A stretch of 35,661 bases of DNA from Lactobacillales bacterium (GCA_031261175.1 JAISJW010000002.1:1-35661), one strand, 5' to 3'. Shown: positions 1 to 7,375, counted from the stretch's first letter. Numbers and translations: made by a program. Notes: generated by a model from the letters alone, not told the origin.

Positions 1-69
1 ATTGATTCTCCTCTTTCTTGTGGTTGATTTTAGTAGTGTAAAATCATTTTATCAGAAATTGGAATCAAT
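1..69 (-). promoter_or_regulatory. Leader of a divergent gene starting just left of the window
   Basis: Read on the minus strand, this segment has an extended -10 (TGATAAAAT, + coordinates 46-54) followed near the left edge by a strong ribosome binding site, GAGGAG (+ 8-13). The seven bases between that site and position 1 contain no start codon, so a start codon would fall right at or just outside the edge. I see no good -35. The segment is also bounded by a short inverted repeat (ATTGATTC at 1-8 and GAATCAAT at 62-69). Inference only; the gene itself is not visible. Confidence 0.45.
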
Positions 70-287
70 ATGTCTTTTGAGTTTTCGAACAAACCCCATT
101 AGAAAGTATACAACCTTAAATAATTATTAAACGTCCGCGGAGCTAGAATCTGTGGGCGTTTGTGCTTTTAATTGCCCGGGTTTGAAATATCTTAGCATTT
201 GGGAGTGCTTCAAGTTTGAAATCCTTTGGTAGAATATATTTAAGTTAGCGAGGACGTTAACAAAATAAATTCCAGGAGGAAAAGGAA
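70..287 (+). promoter_or_regulatory. Intergenic region with probable promoter of the small secreted protein
   Basis: No gene seen. The best promoter is an extended -10, TGG followed by TAGAAT at 227-235, matching the TGG-plus-TATAAT form used elsewhere in the window. The word TTTGAAAT occurs twice, at 181 and 215, once just upstream of the -10, and could be a regulator site. A weak stem (AAACGTCC near 129-136, GGGCGTTT near 154-161) lies upstream. A strong ribosome binding site (AGGAGG) precedes the ATG at 288. Confidence 0.4.
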
Positions 288-560
288 ATGAAAAACAAAT
301 TAGCAATTTTACTAGCAGTAGCAGCAGTCGGTACGGCAGGTGTGGCATCGGTCACAGCATTCGCGGCGGACGGAGGGGCAATTGCTCCAGCGGCAACAAC
401 AGCAACTCAAGCACCAGAAGGAACCGTGGCAGTAACAACTGACGGCAGCGGCAACGTGGCAGTCGGCGGCAAAACAGTCAGCGCAGGCTCAACGGCATCA
501 GGCACTTACCAATTAAAAGATGATGCCAACGGAGTAGCGACACTCTCAGCTGCTAACTAA
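288..560 (+). CDS. Small secreted protein of unknown function
   Basis: A 90-residue protein with a clear Sec signal peptide: a short Lys-bearing N-terminus, a hydrophobic Leu/Ala/Val core and an Ala-rich cleavage zone near residues 25-28 (TAFAA). The mature part of about 62 residues is rich in Ala, Thr, Gly and Val, with no Cys and no membrane segment. The start is supported by an AGGAGG about ten bases upstream. It stands alone, with its own probable promoter and a terminator at 600-626. I do not recognise the family. The mature sequence is low-complexity but ends in a more varied stretch (YQLKDDANGVATL), so it could fold as a small beta-rich extracellular protein; no function is claimed. 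Confidence 0.75.
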   Translation: MKNKLAILLAVAAVGTAGVASVTAFAADGGAIAPAATTATQAPEGTVAVTTDGSGNVAVGGKTVSAGSTASGTYQLKDDANGVATLSAAN

Positions 561-599
561 GCAACGCGCACAACACAGACATTCAAACACACACATCAA

Positions 600-626
600 G
601 GCAAGTCACGTTAGTGGCTTGTTTTT
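600..626 (+). terminator. Rho-independent terminator containing GGCAAGT
   Basis: Stem CAAGTCAC (602-609) pairs with GTGGCTTG (614-621) with one G-T pair, loop GTTA, followed by five T. The left arm is part of GGCAAGTC (600-607), the 7-mer over-represented in this window. It ends the small secreted protein transcript. Confidence 0.8.
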
Positions 627-640
627 ATTTTGACCAAATA

Positions 641-664
641 AAAAAACGCCGCTAGTGGACGTTT
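641..664 (-). terminator. Probable terminator of the minus-strand micro-protein gene
   Basis: On the minus strand AAACGTCC, a six-base loop and GGCGTTT form a stem with one bulged T, followed by a run of T. It overlaps the last bases of the 663-773 gene. Confidence 0.5.
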
Positions 665-773
665 AGTAGATTGCAGTTAGGGCGCCGAGTACCACTCCGG
701 CAAGCGTTAGGACTAGCATAATGATGATTACGATTTGGACGATTCGTTGGAATCCGGTTTTCTTCTTTTCCAT
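663..773 (-). CDS. 36-residue single-pass membrane micro-protein (DUF4044-like)
   Basis: The minus strand from ATG at 773 to TAA at 663 encodes 36 residues: a basic N-terminus (MEKKKTGFQRIVQ) followed by one hydrophobic segment from about residue 14 to 35 (rich in Ile, Val, Leu and Ala). GGAG lies seven bases upstream of the ATG and a hairpin with a T-run follows the stop. The plan (short Lys/Gln-rich head with a KKKT-x-FQ motif, then one membrane helix of the type ending LGAL) matches what I recall of the DUF4044 family of Lactobacillales. Function unknown. It is convergent to the secreted protein gene and divergent from fthC. Confidence 0.65.
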   Translation of the reverse strand: MEKKKTGFQRIVQIVIIIMLVLTLAGVVLGALTAIY

Positions 774-839
774 TTTCGCTCCTTAAAATTTTTCTAAGCC
801 TATTATAAGCGAATTTCCGCTCGTTTTCAAGTGGAATCA

Positions 840-869
840 TTGAATTAATCGCCCGATATATGGTATAAT
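840..869 (+). promoter_or_regulatory. Promoter of fthC
   Basis: -35 TTGAAT (840-845), 18-base spacer, extended -10 TGG-TATAAT (861-869). The fthC ATG starts only ten bases after the -10, so the transcript would have a leader of about 0-4 bases and no ribosome binding site. Confidence 0.75.
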
Positions 870-879
870 TTCCCTTAAT

Positions 880-1416
880 ATGGAAAAGAGTGAGCTGCGC
901 CGCGAGATGTTGCGCCGACTGCGGTCGATAGAGAACAAAGAGCAAAAAGAAAACGAGATTCTGGGCAAGTTGCGCTCCACGCGCGTCTACGCCGAAGCGA
1001 AGACGGTGGCTATTTATCTGCCGCTTGATTATGAGTTCACCGTGACTAAGTTGCTCGGCGATGACAAGCGATTTGTAGTGCCGAGTTGTCACGAAAATAG
1101 TGATGAAATGGACATGGTTGAATATTGCGAGTATAAAGTCGTAGGAAAACACGGAATTTTGACCCCAAAAGCCAAGTTTATACTCGCAAAAAATGAAATC
1201 GACTTAATAATCGTTCCCGGCTCGGCTTTTCACGAAAGCGGACAACGCCTTGGCTACGGGCGAGGGTACTACGATCGCTATCTCGAAGATTACCACGGAC
1301 ACACAATCGCGCTCGTATTTCCCGAACAGATGGCTGACGAATTGTGGAACATCGAGCCGCACGACAAGCCGATTGAATTAATTATAACGAAGGATGATAT
1401 CTATGAAAATCGCTAA
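880..1416 (+). CDS. fthC: 5-formyltetrahydrofolate cyclo-ligase
   Basis: ATP-dependent conversion of 5-formyl-THF to 5,10-methenyl-THF, a cytosolic one-carbon salvage enzyme (YqgN family). The 178 residues are of normal length. An N-terminal basic ATP-binding region (KSELRREMLRRLRSI) is followed by an IYLPLDYEF strand, then the family signature: IDLIIVPGSAF (about residues 108-118) and RLGYGRGYYDRYL, the glycine-tyrosine loop that binds substrate. It heads a long compact gene run, overlapping gluP by 14 bases, as in other Firmicutes where yqgN lies next to yqgP/gluP. The ATG at 880 sits almost on the predicted transcription start, so translation is probably nearly leaderless. Residues about 83-104 are encoded by a 65-bp inverted repeat whose arms recur at 20083-20147. 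Confidence 0.92.
   Translation: MEKSELRREMLRRLRSIENKEQKENEILGKLRSTRVYAEAKTVAIYLPLDYEFTVTKLLGDDKRFVVPSCHENSDEMDMVEYCEYKVVGKHGILTPKAKFILAKNEIDLIIVPGSAFHESGQRLGYGRGYYDRYLEDYHGHTIALVFPEQMADELWNIEPHDKPIELIITKDDIYENR
1125..1189. repeat. 65-bp inverted repeat inside fthC, copy of an intergenic one
   Basis: Left arm TTGCGAGTATAAA (1125-1137), right arm TTTATACTCGCAA (1177-1189). The right side, CAAGTTTATACTCGCAAAAA (1173-1192), is identical over 20 bases to 20131-20150, and the left arm to 20083-20095. The arm-to-arm span is 65 bp in both places while the interiors differ. It lies in frame in the coding sequence. Confidence 0.75.
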
Positions 1417-2149
1417 GCGACCTTTTAATCTAAAATATTTCTTGAACAATTTAAAAGACGATACCTACGTGACTTATATTTTTATCGCGATTAACGTCAT
1501 CGTCTTCTTAGTAGCAGCCGTGCTCGGAGTGGCGGGGCTAGCCAATACTTACGGGGCGGCGCCAGCATTCGAAATGTCGGGTGTCCATCTAGCTGTCCAA
1601 TCCGAACTTGTTTTCCAAGCCGGCCAATGGTGGCGCTTGTTCACCGCGATGTTCGGACACTTCGGTTTAGTCCACATCGCCTTAAACTGTGTCACGATTT
1701 ATTTCTTCGGGCGCCAAATCGAAAATCTTTATGGACATGCACGCTTTACGATTATCTATCTCGTTTCGGGGATAGTCGGAAATGCTGCGGCACTTGGCTT
1801 CTCTGCGCCAGGCACTTGGTCAGCGGGCGCGTCAACTAGCGTATTCGGGCTCTTCGGCGCGATGATTGTCCTATACAGATATTTCCGCGACAACCCGCAA
1901 ATCCGGCAAATGAGCCGTCAACTGATGAGCCTTGTCATAATGAATATCGTCATCGATTTAATGATTCCTGGCATTAGTCTCGCTGGGCACATCGGCGGTT
2001 TCATCGGCGGAATCTTAGTCGGCGCGGCACTTGCCATCAAGGGTCACGAGCATCGCTATAACGTTCACGAGCGGATACTTGCCGGGATTTTCACGGTTTT
2101 CGTCATCGCGGTTTCGCTGTACGTCGCGTACCGAAGGAGCGTGGGCTGA
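1403..2149 (+). CDS. gluP: Rhomboid-family intramembrane serine protease
   Basis: A 248-residue polytopic membrane protein of the rhomboid S54 family (GluP/YqgP type), which cuts transmembrane segments inside the membrane. Visible features: WWRLFTAMFGHFGLVHIALN (the WR/HxxxHxxxN helix), catalytic Ser at about residue 144 in GASTSVFGLFGA, and catalytic His at about 196 in AGHIGGFIGG. In most homologues the motif is GASG; here it is GAST, a mild substitution next to the nucleophile. About seven membrane segments. I chose ATG 1403 over ATG 1394 because AAGGA sits at 1390-1394, eight bases from 1403 but overlapping the earlier codon. It overlaps fthC upstream and shares TGATG with yqgQ downstream, so translation is probably coupled. 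Confidence 0.92.
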   Translation: MKIAKRPFNLKYFLNNLKDDTYVTYIFIAINVIVFLVAAVLGVAGLANTYGAAPAFEMSGVHLAVQSELVFQAGQWWRLFTAMFGHFGLVHIALNCVTIYFFGRQIENLYGHARFTIIYLVSGIVGNAAALGFSAPGTWSAGASTSVFGLFGAMIVLYRYFRDNPQIRQMSRQLMSLVIMNIVIDLMIPGISLAGHIGGFIGGILVGAALAIKGHEHRYNVHERILAGIFTVFVIAVSLYVAYRRSVG

Positions 2150-2406
2150 TGTTCGAGCTGGAGACGTATCAGGATGTGCTCGACATGTTGAAGAAATTCG
2201 ATATTTACGTGTATATCGGGAATAAATTATACGATTTGGAGCTGCAGGCGCAGGAAGTTAAAAAACTGCACGAGGGGCTGCTCATCGATCAGGCCACGTA
2301 TTTAAAGGCGCTGATGATTATCAAACGCGAGCATCGCATCGTCGAATCGACGGGCGGAGTCGCGAAACAATTACTAAATGGAGATTTACTAAAGGGAGAT
2401 AAATAA
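2149..2406 (+). CDS. yqgQ: YqgQ family protein (DUF910)
   Basis: An 85-residue soluble protein of the DUF910/YqgQ family, of unknown function, known as a small helical bundle. The family pattern is visible: TYQDVLDMLKKFDIYVYIGN followed by a helix ending in LHEGLLIDQATYLKALMII and a basic end. It starts inside the gluP stop codon (TGATG) and ends inside the rhodanese gene start (TAATG). The gluP-yqgQ pairing is typical of Bacilli. The last 15 or so residues, after the core, are polar and probably disordered. Confidence 0.88.
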   Translation: MFELETYQDVLDMLKKFDIYVYIGNKLYDLELQAQEVKKLHEGLLIDQATYLKALMIIKREHRIVESTGGVAKQLLNGDLLKGDK

Positions 2407-2807
2407 TGGGATTTGATCAAATTTTAATGGTAGCAGACATACTAATCGTGGGCTTTTTCTTGTGGTATTTCGGACGCACGTTCGTCAACCGCTTCTTATA
2501 TCGTAAAAGCATTTTAACACCGGATCAGTTCCGCGAAGGCCTTCGCACGGCGCAAGTAATCGACCTGCGCAACGAAACTGAATTCCGCGTGAAACACATC
2601 ATGGGCGCACGCAACATTCCGTCAAACTACCTAAAAAAACAAGACACTGGCTTGCGCCGCGACAAAGACGTCTACTTGTATGCGCAAGAAAGCGCGTTGA
2701 GCGGGAACGCAGCCTTCAAAGCGGCTGGCTACCTGAAAAAGCAAGGCTTCGGGCAAGTCTACATCCTTAAAGGCGGCTTCAGCAAATGGGAAGGAAAAAC
2801 CAAATAA
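2406..2807 (+). CDS. Membrane-anchored rhodanese-like domain protein without the catalytic Cys
   Basis: 133 residues. An N-terminal membrane segment (about residues 6-22, ILMVADILIVGFFLWYF) is followed by a rhodanese fold: ILTPDQFREGL, VIDLRNETEFRVKHIMGARNI (the CH2A-like motif) and the C-terminal YILKGGFSKWEG. The active-site loop, normally V-x-Y-C plus a glycine-rich cradle, reads VYLYAQESALSGNAA, with Ala where the persulfide Cys should be. Sulfurtransferase activity is therefore unlikely and a binding or scaffold role more probable. It sits next to yqgQ and gluP, where membrane-anchored rhodanese proteins commonly occur in Firmicutes. The reading frames abut with 1-base overlaps on both sides. 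Confidence 0.87.
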   Translation: MGFDQILMVADILIVGFFLWYFGRTFVNRFLYRKSILTPDQFREGLRTAQVIDLRNETEFRVKHIMGARNIPSNYLKKQDTGLRRDKDVYLYAQESALSGNAAFKAAGYLKKQGFGQVYILKGGFSKWEGKTK

Positions 2808-3421
2808 TGACAAAACCTACTGAGGAAGTTTTCATCAGCGAGGAAGCTCGGGTTCTTGACGAGGTGCTTAAGGAAGAAGTTCCGCGCATTCGTTGGATCA
2901 GTGCTAACGAAATCCAAGTCGATGAAAAATTCACTTTTAAAATCGTTCATAATCATCGTGACGCGTTTGCGATTGAGCAATTCATCAAACGCTTCAGCGA
3001 CATATTGCTCGAGTATGACTACGTGGTCGGCGATCTCGGCTATGATCTTTTGCGGATGCGTGGCTTTTATAACAACGATCGCAAGAACGTTGCGGCTGAC
3101 CAAAAAATCGTGTCGCTGCAGGATTACATTTACGAGTTCTGCAACTTCGGCTGCCCGTTCTTCGTGCTAGAACTTGCCAACCCGCGGCCGCGCAAGCCTT
3201 ACAAGGGCGGTGGGGGCAATTCGAAAAACAAGAATCGCAACCGCAATAATAACAACCGTAAAAACAACGACAATCGCAACCGGGACAATCGCGACTTCAA
3301 GAAAAAGGGCGACAACTTCAAAAAGAAAAACAACGATAATCGTCCCAAGGCGCAAAACCAGTCTAAACCTAAGCCTAAACCGGCGACTAAGAAAAAGAGC
3401 TTCGTAATTAGGGAAAAATAA
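2807..3421 (+). CDS. yutD: YutD family protein (DUF1027) with Asn/Lys/Arg-rich tail
   Basis: 204 residues from ATG 2807; the upstream in-frame ATG at 2786 is rejected because GGAAGGA lies correctly before 2807 and the TAATG overlap is typical of this run. The core (about residues 1-125) matches the YutD/DUF1027 family: FKIVHNHRDAFAIEQFIKRF, then SDILLEYDYVVGDLGYDLLR and RGFYNNDRK. Function unknown. The distal 75 residues are an unusual low-complexity tail of Asn, Lys, Arg, Asp and Gly, then Lys-Pro repeats, strongly basic and probably disordered; such tails often contact RNA or acidic polymers, but that is inference. It lies directly upstream of yutF, an association also seen in Bacillus. Confidence 0.85.
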   Translation: MTKPTEEVFISEEARVLDEVLKEEVPRIRWISANEIQVDEKFTFKIVHNHRDAFAIEQFIKRFSDILLEYDYVVGDLGYDLLRMRGFYNNDRKNVAADQKIVSLQDYIYEFCNFGCPFFVLELANPRPRKPYKGGGGNSKNKNRNRNNNNRKNNDNRNRDNRDFKKKGDNFKKKNNDNRPKAQNQSKPKPKPATKKKSFVIREK

Positions 3422-4198
3422 ATGAGCAAATATAAAGGTTATTTAATCGACCTCGATGGCACGATTTACCGGGGCAAGGACATCATTCCGGCAGGGAAAC
3501 GCTTCATCGAGCGCCTGCAAGATGCGAAAATTCCGTTCGTCTTCGTGACGAATAACACGACGCGCTTACCCGTTGAGGTGATGGCTCGTCTGGCCGAGGA
3601 ATATCAGATTTATGTCCACGAGAACCAAATCGTGACACCGACTGGCGCGTTGATTGACTATCTGGGTGAGCCGACGAGCATTTACGTCGTTGGCGAGCCG
3701 AGCTTGATCAATCCGATCGTCGAGGCGGGATTTGTCATCGACACGCATTCGCCTGAATACGTCGTTGTCGGCTTGAACCGCGAGATTACCTATGGCGAGC
3801 TGTCGAATGCGACTTTATTGATTAGAAACGGGGGCAAGTTCATCGGGACAAATCCCGATCGAAACCTTCCGACCGAAAAAGGTCTGGAGCCCGGCGCAGG
3901 TTCGTTTATCGAGTTGATTAAAACGACAACGGATGTTGAACCGGTCGTTATCGGAAAACCTAATTTGGCCATTATGACTGCGGGCGTTCATCGCTTGTGT
4001 GAAATCAGCGGCTTAACGCTTTCGTTCGATGACGTGGCGATGGTCGGGGATAACTACGAAACCGATATCTTAGCCGGCGTCAATAACGGCATCGACCAAA
4101 TCTTAGCGCTTGGCGGATTTACAACCAAAGAACAATTAAAAGATAAAGAAACCCAACCGACTTATGTCGTGGAGAGTCTAGATGAATTTTTACTTTAA
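3422..4198 (+). CDS. yutF: HAD-superfamily sugar-phosphate phosphatase, YutF/NagD type
   Basis: 258 residues, the usual length for the NagD-like HAD IIA group (TIGR01457). HAD motif I is GYLIDLDGTIYRG (residues about 6-18, nucleophile and acid Asp), motif II FVTNNTTR (about 41-48), and motif III/IV the Lys of VIGKPN with MVGDNYETDILAG near residue 208. The large type-II cap lies between motifs II and III. The family hydrolyses small phosphate esters; the true substrate is not known from sequence. It follows yutD directly (TAA-ATG) and overlaps the next membrane gene by 17 bases. No anomaly seen. Confidence 0.9.
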   Translation: MSKYKGYLIDLDGTIYRGKDIIPAGKRFIERLQDAKIPFVFVTNNTTRLPVEVMARLAEEYQIYVHENQIVTPTGALIDYLGEPTSIYVVGEPSLINPIVEAGFVIDTHSPEYVVVGLNREITYGELSNATLLIRNGGKFIGTNPDRNLPTEKGLEPGAGSFIELIKTTTDVEPVVIGKPNLAIMTAGVHRLCEISGLTLSFDDVAMVGDNYETDILAGVNNGIDQILALGGFTTKEQLKDKETQPTYVVESLDEFLL

Positions 4199-4766
4199 AG
4201 AATTTATTAATCGATTTTTTTTAATCGTTTTTTTATTAGGTGGCTCGATTATTTTTGTTTTAAATTTTCGAATAATATTTTATTTGTTTTCGGGATTTAA
4301 CGCTCATAAAATAGCCGATTATAATACGATAATTAATTATCTAAATGGCTGGTCTAAATTATCATTTAGATATTACCGGATAGGGCCTGAGGCGCGCGAA
4401 CACTTCGTCGAAGTCCGCCACTTAGTCTGGGCGCTCTACGCGGTCACGGCGATCGCTATGATTCCGACTATAATATATTTAAAAAACTTACTAAAAAATA
4501 AATTAATTATTATTTTAAATGATTTTATTAAATTAGTTAATTGGGTTACGGTCATCCTGAGTATTTGCGTGGCGATGACCTTTGATTTAATTTTTTATTA
4601 TTTACATCTATTAATTTTTAGAAATAATTACTGGATTTTTGATCCTAAAACAGATTCGATCATCAAGATTTTACCAGACACCTATTTCGCGCTTTGCGCG
4701 TTATTAATTGTCGGTATTTTCCTGACTACACTTAACTTACTCAAGGTTATAGGGAAAAATTTATGA
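4182..4766 (+). CDS. TIGR01906/DUF1461-type integral membrane protein
   Basis: 194 residues with four likely membrane segments (about 8-32, 78-97, 112-140, 163-185). It shows the pattern I recall for the TIGR01906 family, usually found beside yutF: DYNTIINYLN, an HFVEVRHL segment before the second helix, and YWIFDPKTDSIIKILPD before the last helix. Function unknown. It starts inside yutF and its end overlaps pheA by four bases. Codon use in the hydrophobic parts is conspicuously AT-rich (many TTA, ATT, TTT), more so than its neighbours. Confidence 0.75.
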   Translation: MNFYFKEFINRFFLIVFLLGGSIIFVLNFRIIFYLFSGFNAHKIADYNTIINYLNGWSKLSFRYYRIGPEAREHFVEVRHLVWALYAVTAIAMIPTIIYLKNLLKNKLIIILNDFIKLVNWVTVILSICVAMTFDLIFYYLHLLIFRNNYWIFDPKTDSIIKILPDTYFALCALLIVGIFLTTLNLLKVIGKNL

Positions 4767-5602
4767 AAATTGGCTATTTAGGTCCAAACGGATCTTACTC
4801 AAACATCGTCGCAGCATCAATTGCGGGAAACGCCGAACTTGCGCCTTTTCCTTCGATTAGCGACGTTGTCGAAGCTCTAAAAACAGGTCTTGTCGACGAA
4901 GCGTTAATTCCAGGCGAAAACTCAACCGGCGGGAGTGTTTCGGAGTCGATTGACTTCTTAAACGATGGCGAAAATTTATTTATTTTCGAAGAATATATCA
5001 TGCCGATTCACCACAATCTGTTGGTGAAACCGGGCACAAAATTAGAAGATATTAAAAACGTCTATTCGCATAAACAAGCCTTAGCGCAAACGCGTAAATT
5101 CTTCTCGAAAAATCTACCTAATGTAGACATCTACGAAAGTATGTCAACGAGCAAGGGCGCTCAAACAGTGGCGCAGGTAGGAACGAACGAGAATGCCGCG
5201 ATCGCCTCAAAAATGTGCGCTGATGAATTTGGCTTAGAAATTATCGCCGAAAACATCGAAGATTTCAAACACAACACGACTCGCTTTTGGCGCTTGAAAC
5301 GAAACAACGAAGAGCTTGAACGCGATGTTGATAAAGTTACAATCAGCATTGTACCACCAGCGAACGTTCCGGGCAGCCTGGTATCTTCGCTTGCCCCGTT
5401 TTCTTGGCGCCGTCTCGATTTGACGAAAATCGAAAGCCGTCCTTTGAGGACGCGTTTAGGCGAATATTATTTCGTCTTAGATATTTCGCTAAATCGTGAT
5501 GAGCAAAAATTTGAATTGATGCTAAACGCACTAGACGAACTCGCATCTCTAAACATCGACACAAAAATCTTGGGCGCTTACAAAATAATTTCGTTGGGGT
5601 AA
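4763..5602 (+). CDS. pheA: Prephenate dehydratase
   Basis: Converts prephenate to phenylpyruvate, the committed step to phenylalanine. 279 residues, a monofunctional PDT of normal length with no chorismate mutase domain. The catalytic half begins KIGYLGPNGSYSN and ends with the signature HNTTRFW, Thr about residue 173. The C-terminal ACT regulatory domain carries the ESRP motif (KIESRPLRTRLGEYYF), which binds phenylalanine for feedback inhibition; the usual GAL motif is replaced by PGSLVSSLAPF. No other aromatic biosynthesis genes are near; the gene is embedded in the unrelated fthC-to-ribU run. Confidence 0.92.
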   Translation: MKIGYLGPNGSYSNIVAASIAGNAELAPFPSISDVVEALKTGLVDEALIPGENSTGGSVSESIDFLNDGENLFIFEEYIMPIHHNLLVKPGTKLEDIKNVYSHKQALAQTRKFFSKNLPNVDIYESMSTSKGAQTVAQVGTNENAAIASKMCADEFGLEIIAENIEDFKHNTTRFWRLKRNNEELERDVDKVTISIVPPANVPGSLVSSLAPFSWRRLDLTKIESRPLRTRLGEYYFVLDISLNRDEQKFELMLNALDELASLNIDTKILGAYKIISLG

Positions 5603-5606
5603 AACC

Positions 5607-6662
5607 ATGAGCAGAATGAAGAAAAATCACGGGCTCGATAAAGCGCTCGAAATTAGAAATCAACACCAAAAAGATGCCTTGTCGCCATACGAACAAGGCG
5701 CTAATTTTAGGCCGTCAAAAACAACGAGAACAAAAAGAAAATTAACCATAAAACAAAAAGCGCTAAGAGTCTTAATTGGAGTCGTCGCGTTGTTTGCTAT
5801 TTACGGCGTTTTCTTTATCGTTAGCTACAATGCCGGAACTAAGGTGGCAAGTCAAGATCCGAACTATACAAAAATTAAAGACCCAGATGATTGGCACGGA
5901 GTCCAGTCGGCAAATGGCGCCGAAAACATCCTACTTATAGGTAACGATCGCCGCAGCGAAGACCAAGGGCGCAGTGATGCGATTATGATTTTACAGCTCA
6001 ACGGACCGGATAAAAAGCCGAAATTAATTTCGATTATGCGCGACTCTTACGTCACAATTCCTAATAAGGGAACGTGGAAAATCAACGCGGCGTACGCTTT
6101 TGGCGGCGCAGAATTATTGAGAGAAACAATTGCCGACTGTTTTGGAATTCAATGTCGCTATTACGCGATTGTCGACTTTACCGGCTTTGAAAAAGTGGTC
6201 GACGTCTTGTTCCCCAAAGGACTTGAACTCGATGCCGAAAAAGCGATCGACCTCGACGGAGTGCAACTGCCGGCCGGCAAACAAATCGTCGACGGCCATC
6301 AATTATTACAATACGCGCGGTTCCGTCACGACGCCGAAAGCGACTTCGGCCGCGTAAGGCGCCAACAGCAAGTCATCAATTTAATTATGACATCCCTTAA
6401 AAAACCGGGTACAGCCTTTACTGGCCCGAAAGCAATCGGGGCGGTTAGCTCGTATGTCACAACCGATATTCCAAACACATTCATTTGGAGCAACGCCGTC
6501 CAAATGTTGTTTAAAGGCAACTTAACTAGCATCGACAAGATGCAAATCCCAATCGAGGGCTCGTGGAGTTTCTACGACAGCCCGAATGACGGAAGTGCAC
6601 TTGCCGTCAACAACGAAAAAAACACCGAAGCGGCTAAGTCGTTTCTTAACGGAGGAAATTAA
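5607..6662 (+). CDS. LytR-CpsA-Psr (LCP) family wall-polymer ligase
   Basis: 351 residues. A basic cytoplasmic head with a Lys/Arg-rich stretch, one membrane segment (about residues 52-73) and an extracellular LCP domain with the family landmarks: NILLIGNDRR, GRSDAIMILQLN, LISIMRDSYVTIPN, KINAAYAFGG and YARFRHDAESDFGRVRRQQQ. These Arg and Asp residues bind the pyrophosphate of the lipid-linked substrate. LCP enzymes transfer undecaprenyl-PP-linked glycopolymers (teichoic acid or capsule) to peptidoglycan. The substrate cannot be told from sequence and no polymer cluster is nearby. The C-terminus is short, with no extra domain. It sits four bases after pheA and overlaps the next gene by one base. 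Confidence 0.9.
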   Translation: MSRMKKNHGLDKALEIRNQHQKDALSPYEQGANFRPSKTTRTKRKLTIKQKALRVLIGVVALFAIYGVFFIVSYNAGTKVASQDPNYTKIKDPDDWHGVQSANGAENILLIGNDRRSEDQGRSDAIMILQLNGPDKKPKLISIMRDSYVTIPNKGTWKINAAYAFGGAELLRETIADCFGIQCRYYAIVDFTGFEKVVDVLFPKGLELDAEKAIDLDGVQLPAGKQIVDGHQLLQYARFRHDAESDFGRVRRQQQVINLIMTSLKKPGTAFTGPKAIGAVSSYVTTDIPNTFIWSNAVQMLFKGNLTSIDKMQIPIEGSWSFYDSPNDGSALAVNNEKNTEAAKSFLNGGN

Positions 6663-7267
6663 TGGGTAACACCAAACGGTTACAACGCCTGCTGACACTG
6701 ACATTCTTGAGCGTCATCGCGTGGCTTTTGCAACACTTTATCGCATTCCCAGTTCTGCCAGGAATGAACTTCCTGACGGTCGATCCGTCGGACATCGCAG
6801 TCCTAATCGGCGGCCTATTCGCCGGCGTCCCCGGCATGATCATCATCTGCGCAGTTCGCTGGATCTTGGCAATTCTGCTCGGCGGAGGCTTGAATCCTTT
6901 CAGCCTGATTGGGCAGTCGATCGCGTTCGCGGCTTCACTTGCCTTCTGTATCCCGTTTTATCTGATCTGCAAAAACTTGATCGCAAAAGGGGAAACTTAC
7001 AAGAAAAAGATTTTGAAGTACTTAATTGCCTGTGTGGTTTCGATCGTGTCGCTTGTGATCGTGATGGCGCTGGGAAATTATTTCGTCTTTATGCCGGCCT
7101 ACATCGCGGTTGGGTTCGATCTGAACGCGCTCCACATCACGCTAAAACAATATGTTATGAGTGGAGTCTTGCCATTTAATGTGATAAAAGGTATAATTTT
7201 AAGTATAATATTTATTATTTTCACTCAATCATCACTAATCGCTTGGATTAGGAAAAATAAGGTGTAA
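6662..7267 (+). CDS. ECF transporter S component, RibU-like
   Basis: 201 residues with about six membrane segments. The segment FLTVDPSDIAVLIGGLFAGVPGMI resembles the RibU signature (acidic residues after the first helix followed by GLxAGPxxG), so riboflavin is the likeliest substrate of this energy-coupling-factor S component; it would work with a shared EcfAA'T module located elsewhere. The long second loop (KGETYKKKILKY) is basic, as expected for the cytoplasmic side. I see no FMN riboswitch upstream, since the gene is translationally joined to the LCP gene (ATTAATGG), so a different vitamin S component of the same superfamily remains possible. Its stop codon coincides with the start of the large palindrome ahead of thrC. 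Confidence 0.7.
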   Translation: MGNTKRLQRLLTLTFLSVIAWLLQHFIAFPVLPGMNFLTVDPSDIAVLIGGLFAGVPGMIIICAVRWILAILLGGGLNPFSLIGQSIAFAASLAFCIPFYLICKNLIAKGETYKKKILKYLIACVVSIVSLVIVMALGNYFVFMPAYIAVGFDLNALHITLKQYVMSGVLPFNVIKGIILSIIFIIFTQSSLIAWIRKNKV

Positions 7268-7375
7268 AATTAGCTGCGCTAGAAAACGACGGTTACGGCA
7301 CGTAACGCATCGTTCACTTGGTCGAGCCCGCTCGACCGATGCGTTATGTCGGGAGGAGTTTTCTGGCTAATTTTA
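7265..7375 (+). promoter_or_regulatory. 111-bp nested palindrome in the leader of thrC
   Basis: Outer arms TAAAATTAGC (7265-7274) and GCTAATTTTA (7366-7375); next AGAAAAC (7281-7287) with GTTTTCT (7358-7364), CGAC (7287-7290) with GTCG (7348-7351), TAACGCATCG (7303-7312) with CGATGCGTTA (7337-7346), and an apical GGTCGAG/CTCGACC (7320-7326, 7331-7337). It begins at the stop codon of the preceding gene and ends 14 bases before the thrC ribosome binding site. It lacks T-box motifs and a T-run. It could be a leader control element, an attenuating structure or another palindromic repeat. Confidence 0.65.

Noticed and set aside
652..1152. 166-codon minus-strand frame across the fthC start
   Set aside because: It runs through the fthC promoter and coding region and overlaps the better-supported micro-protein in another frame.
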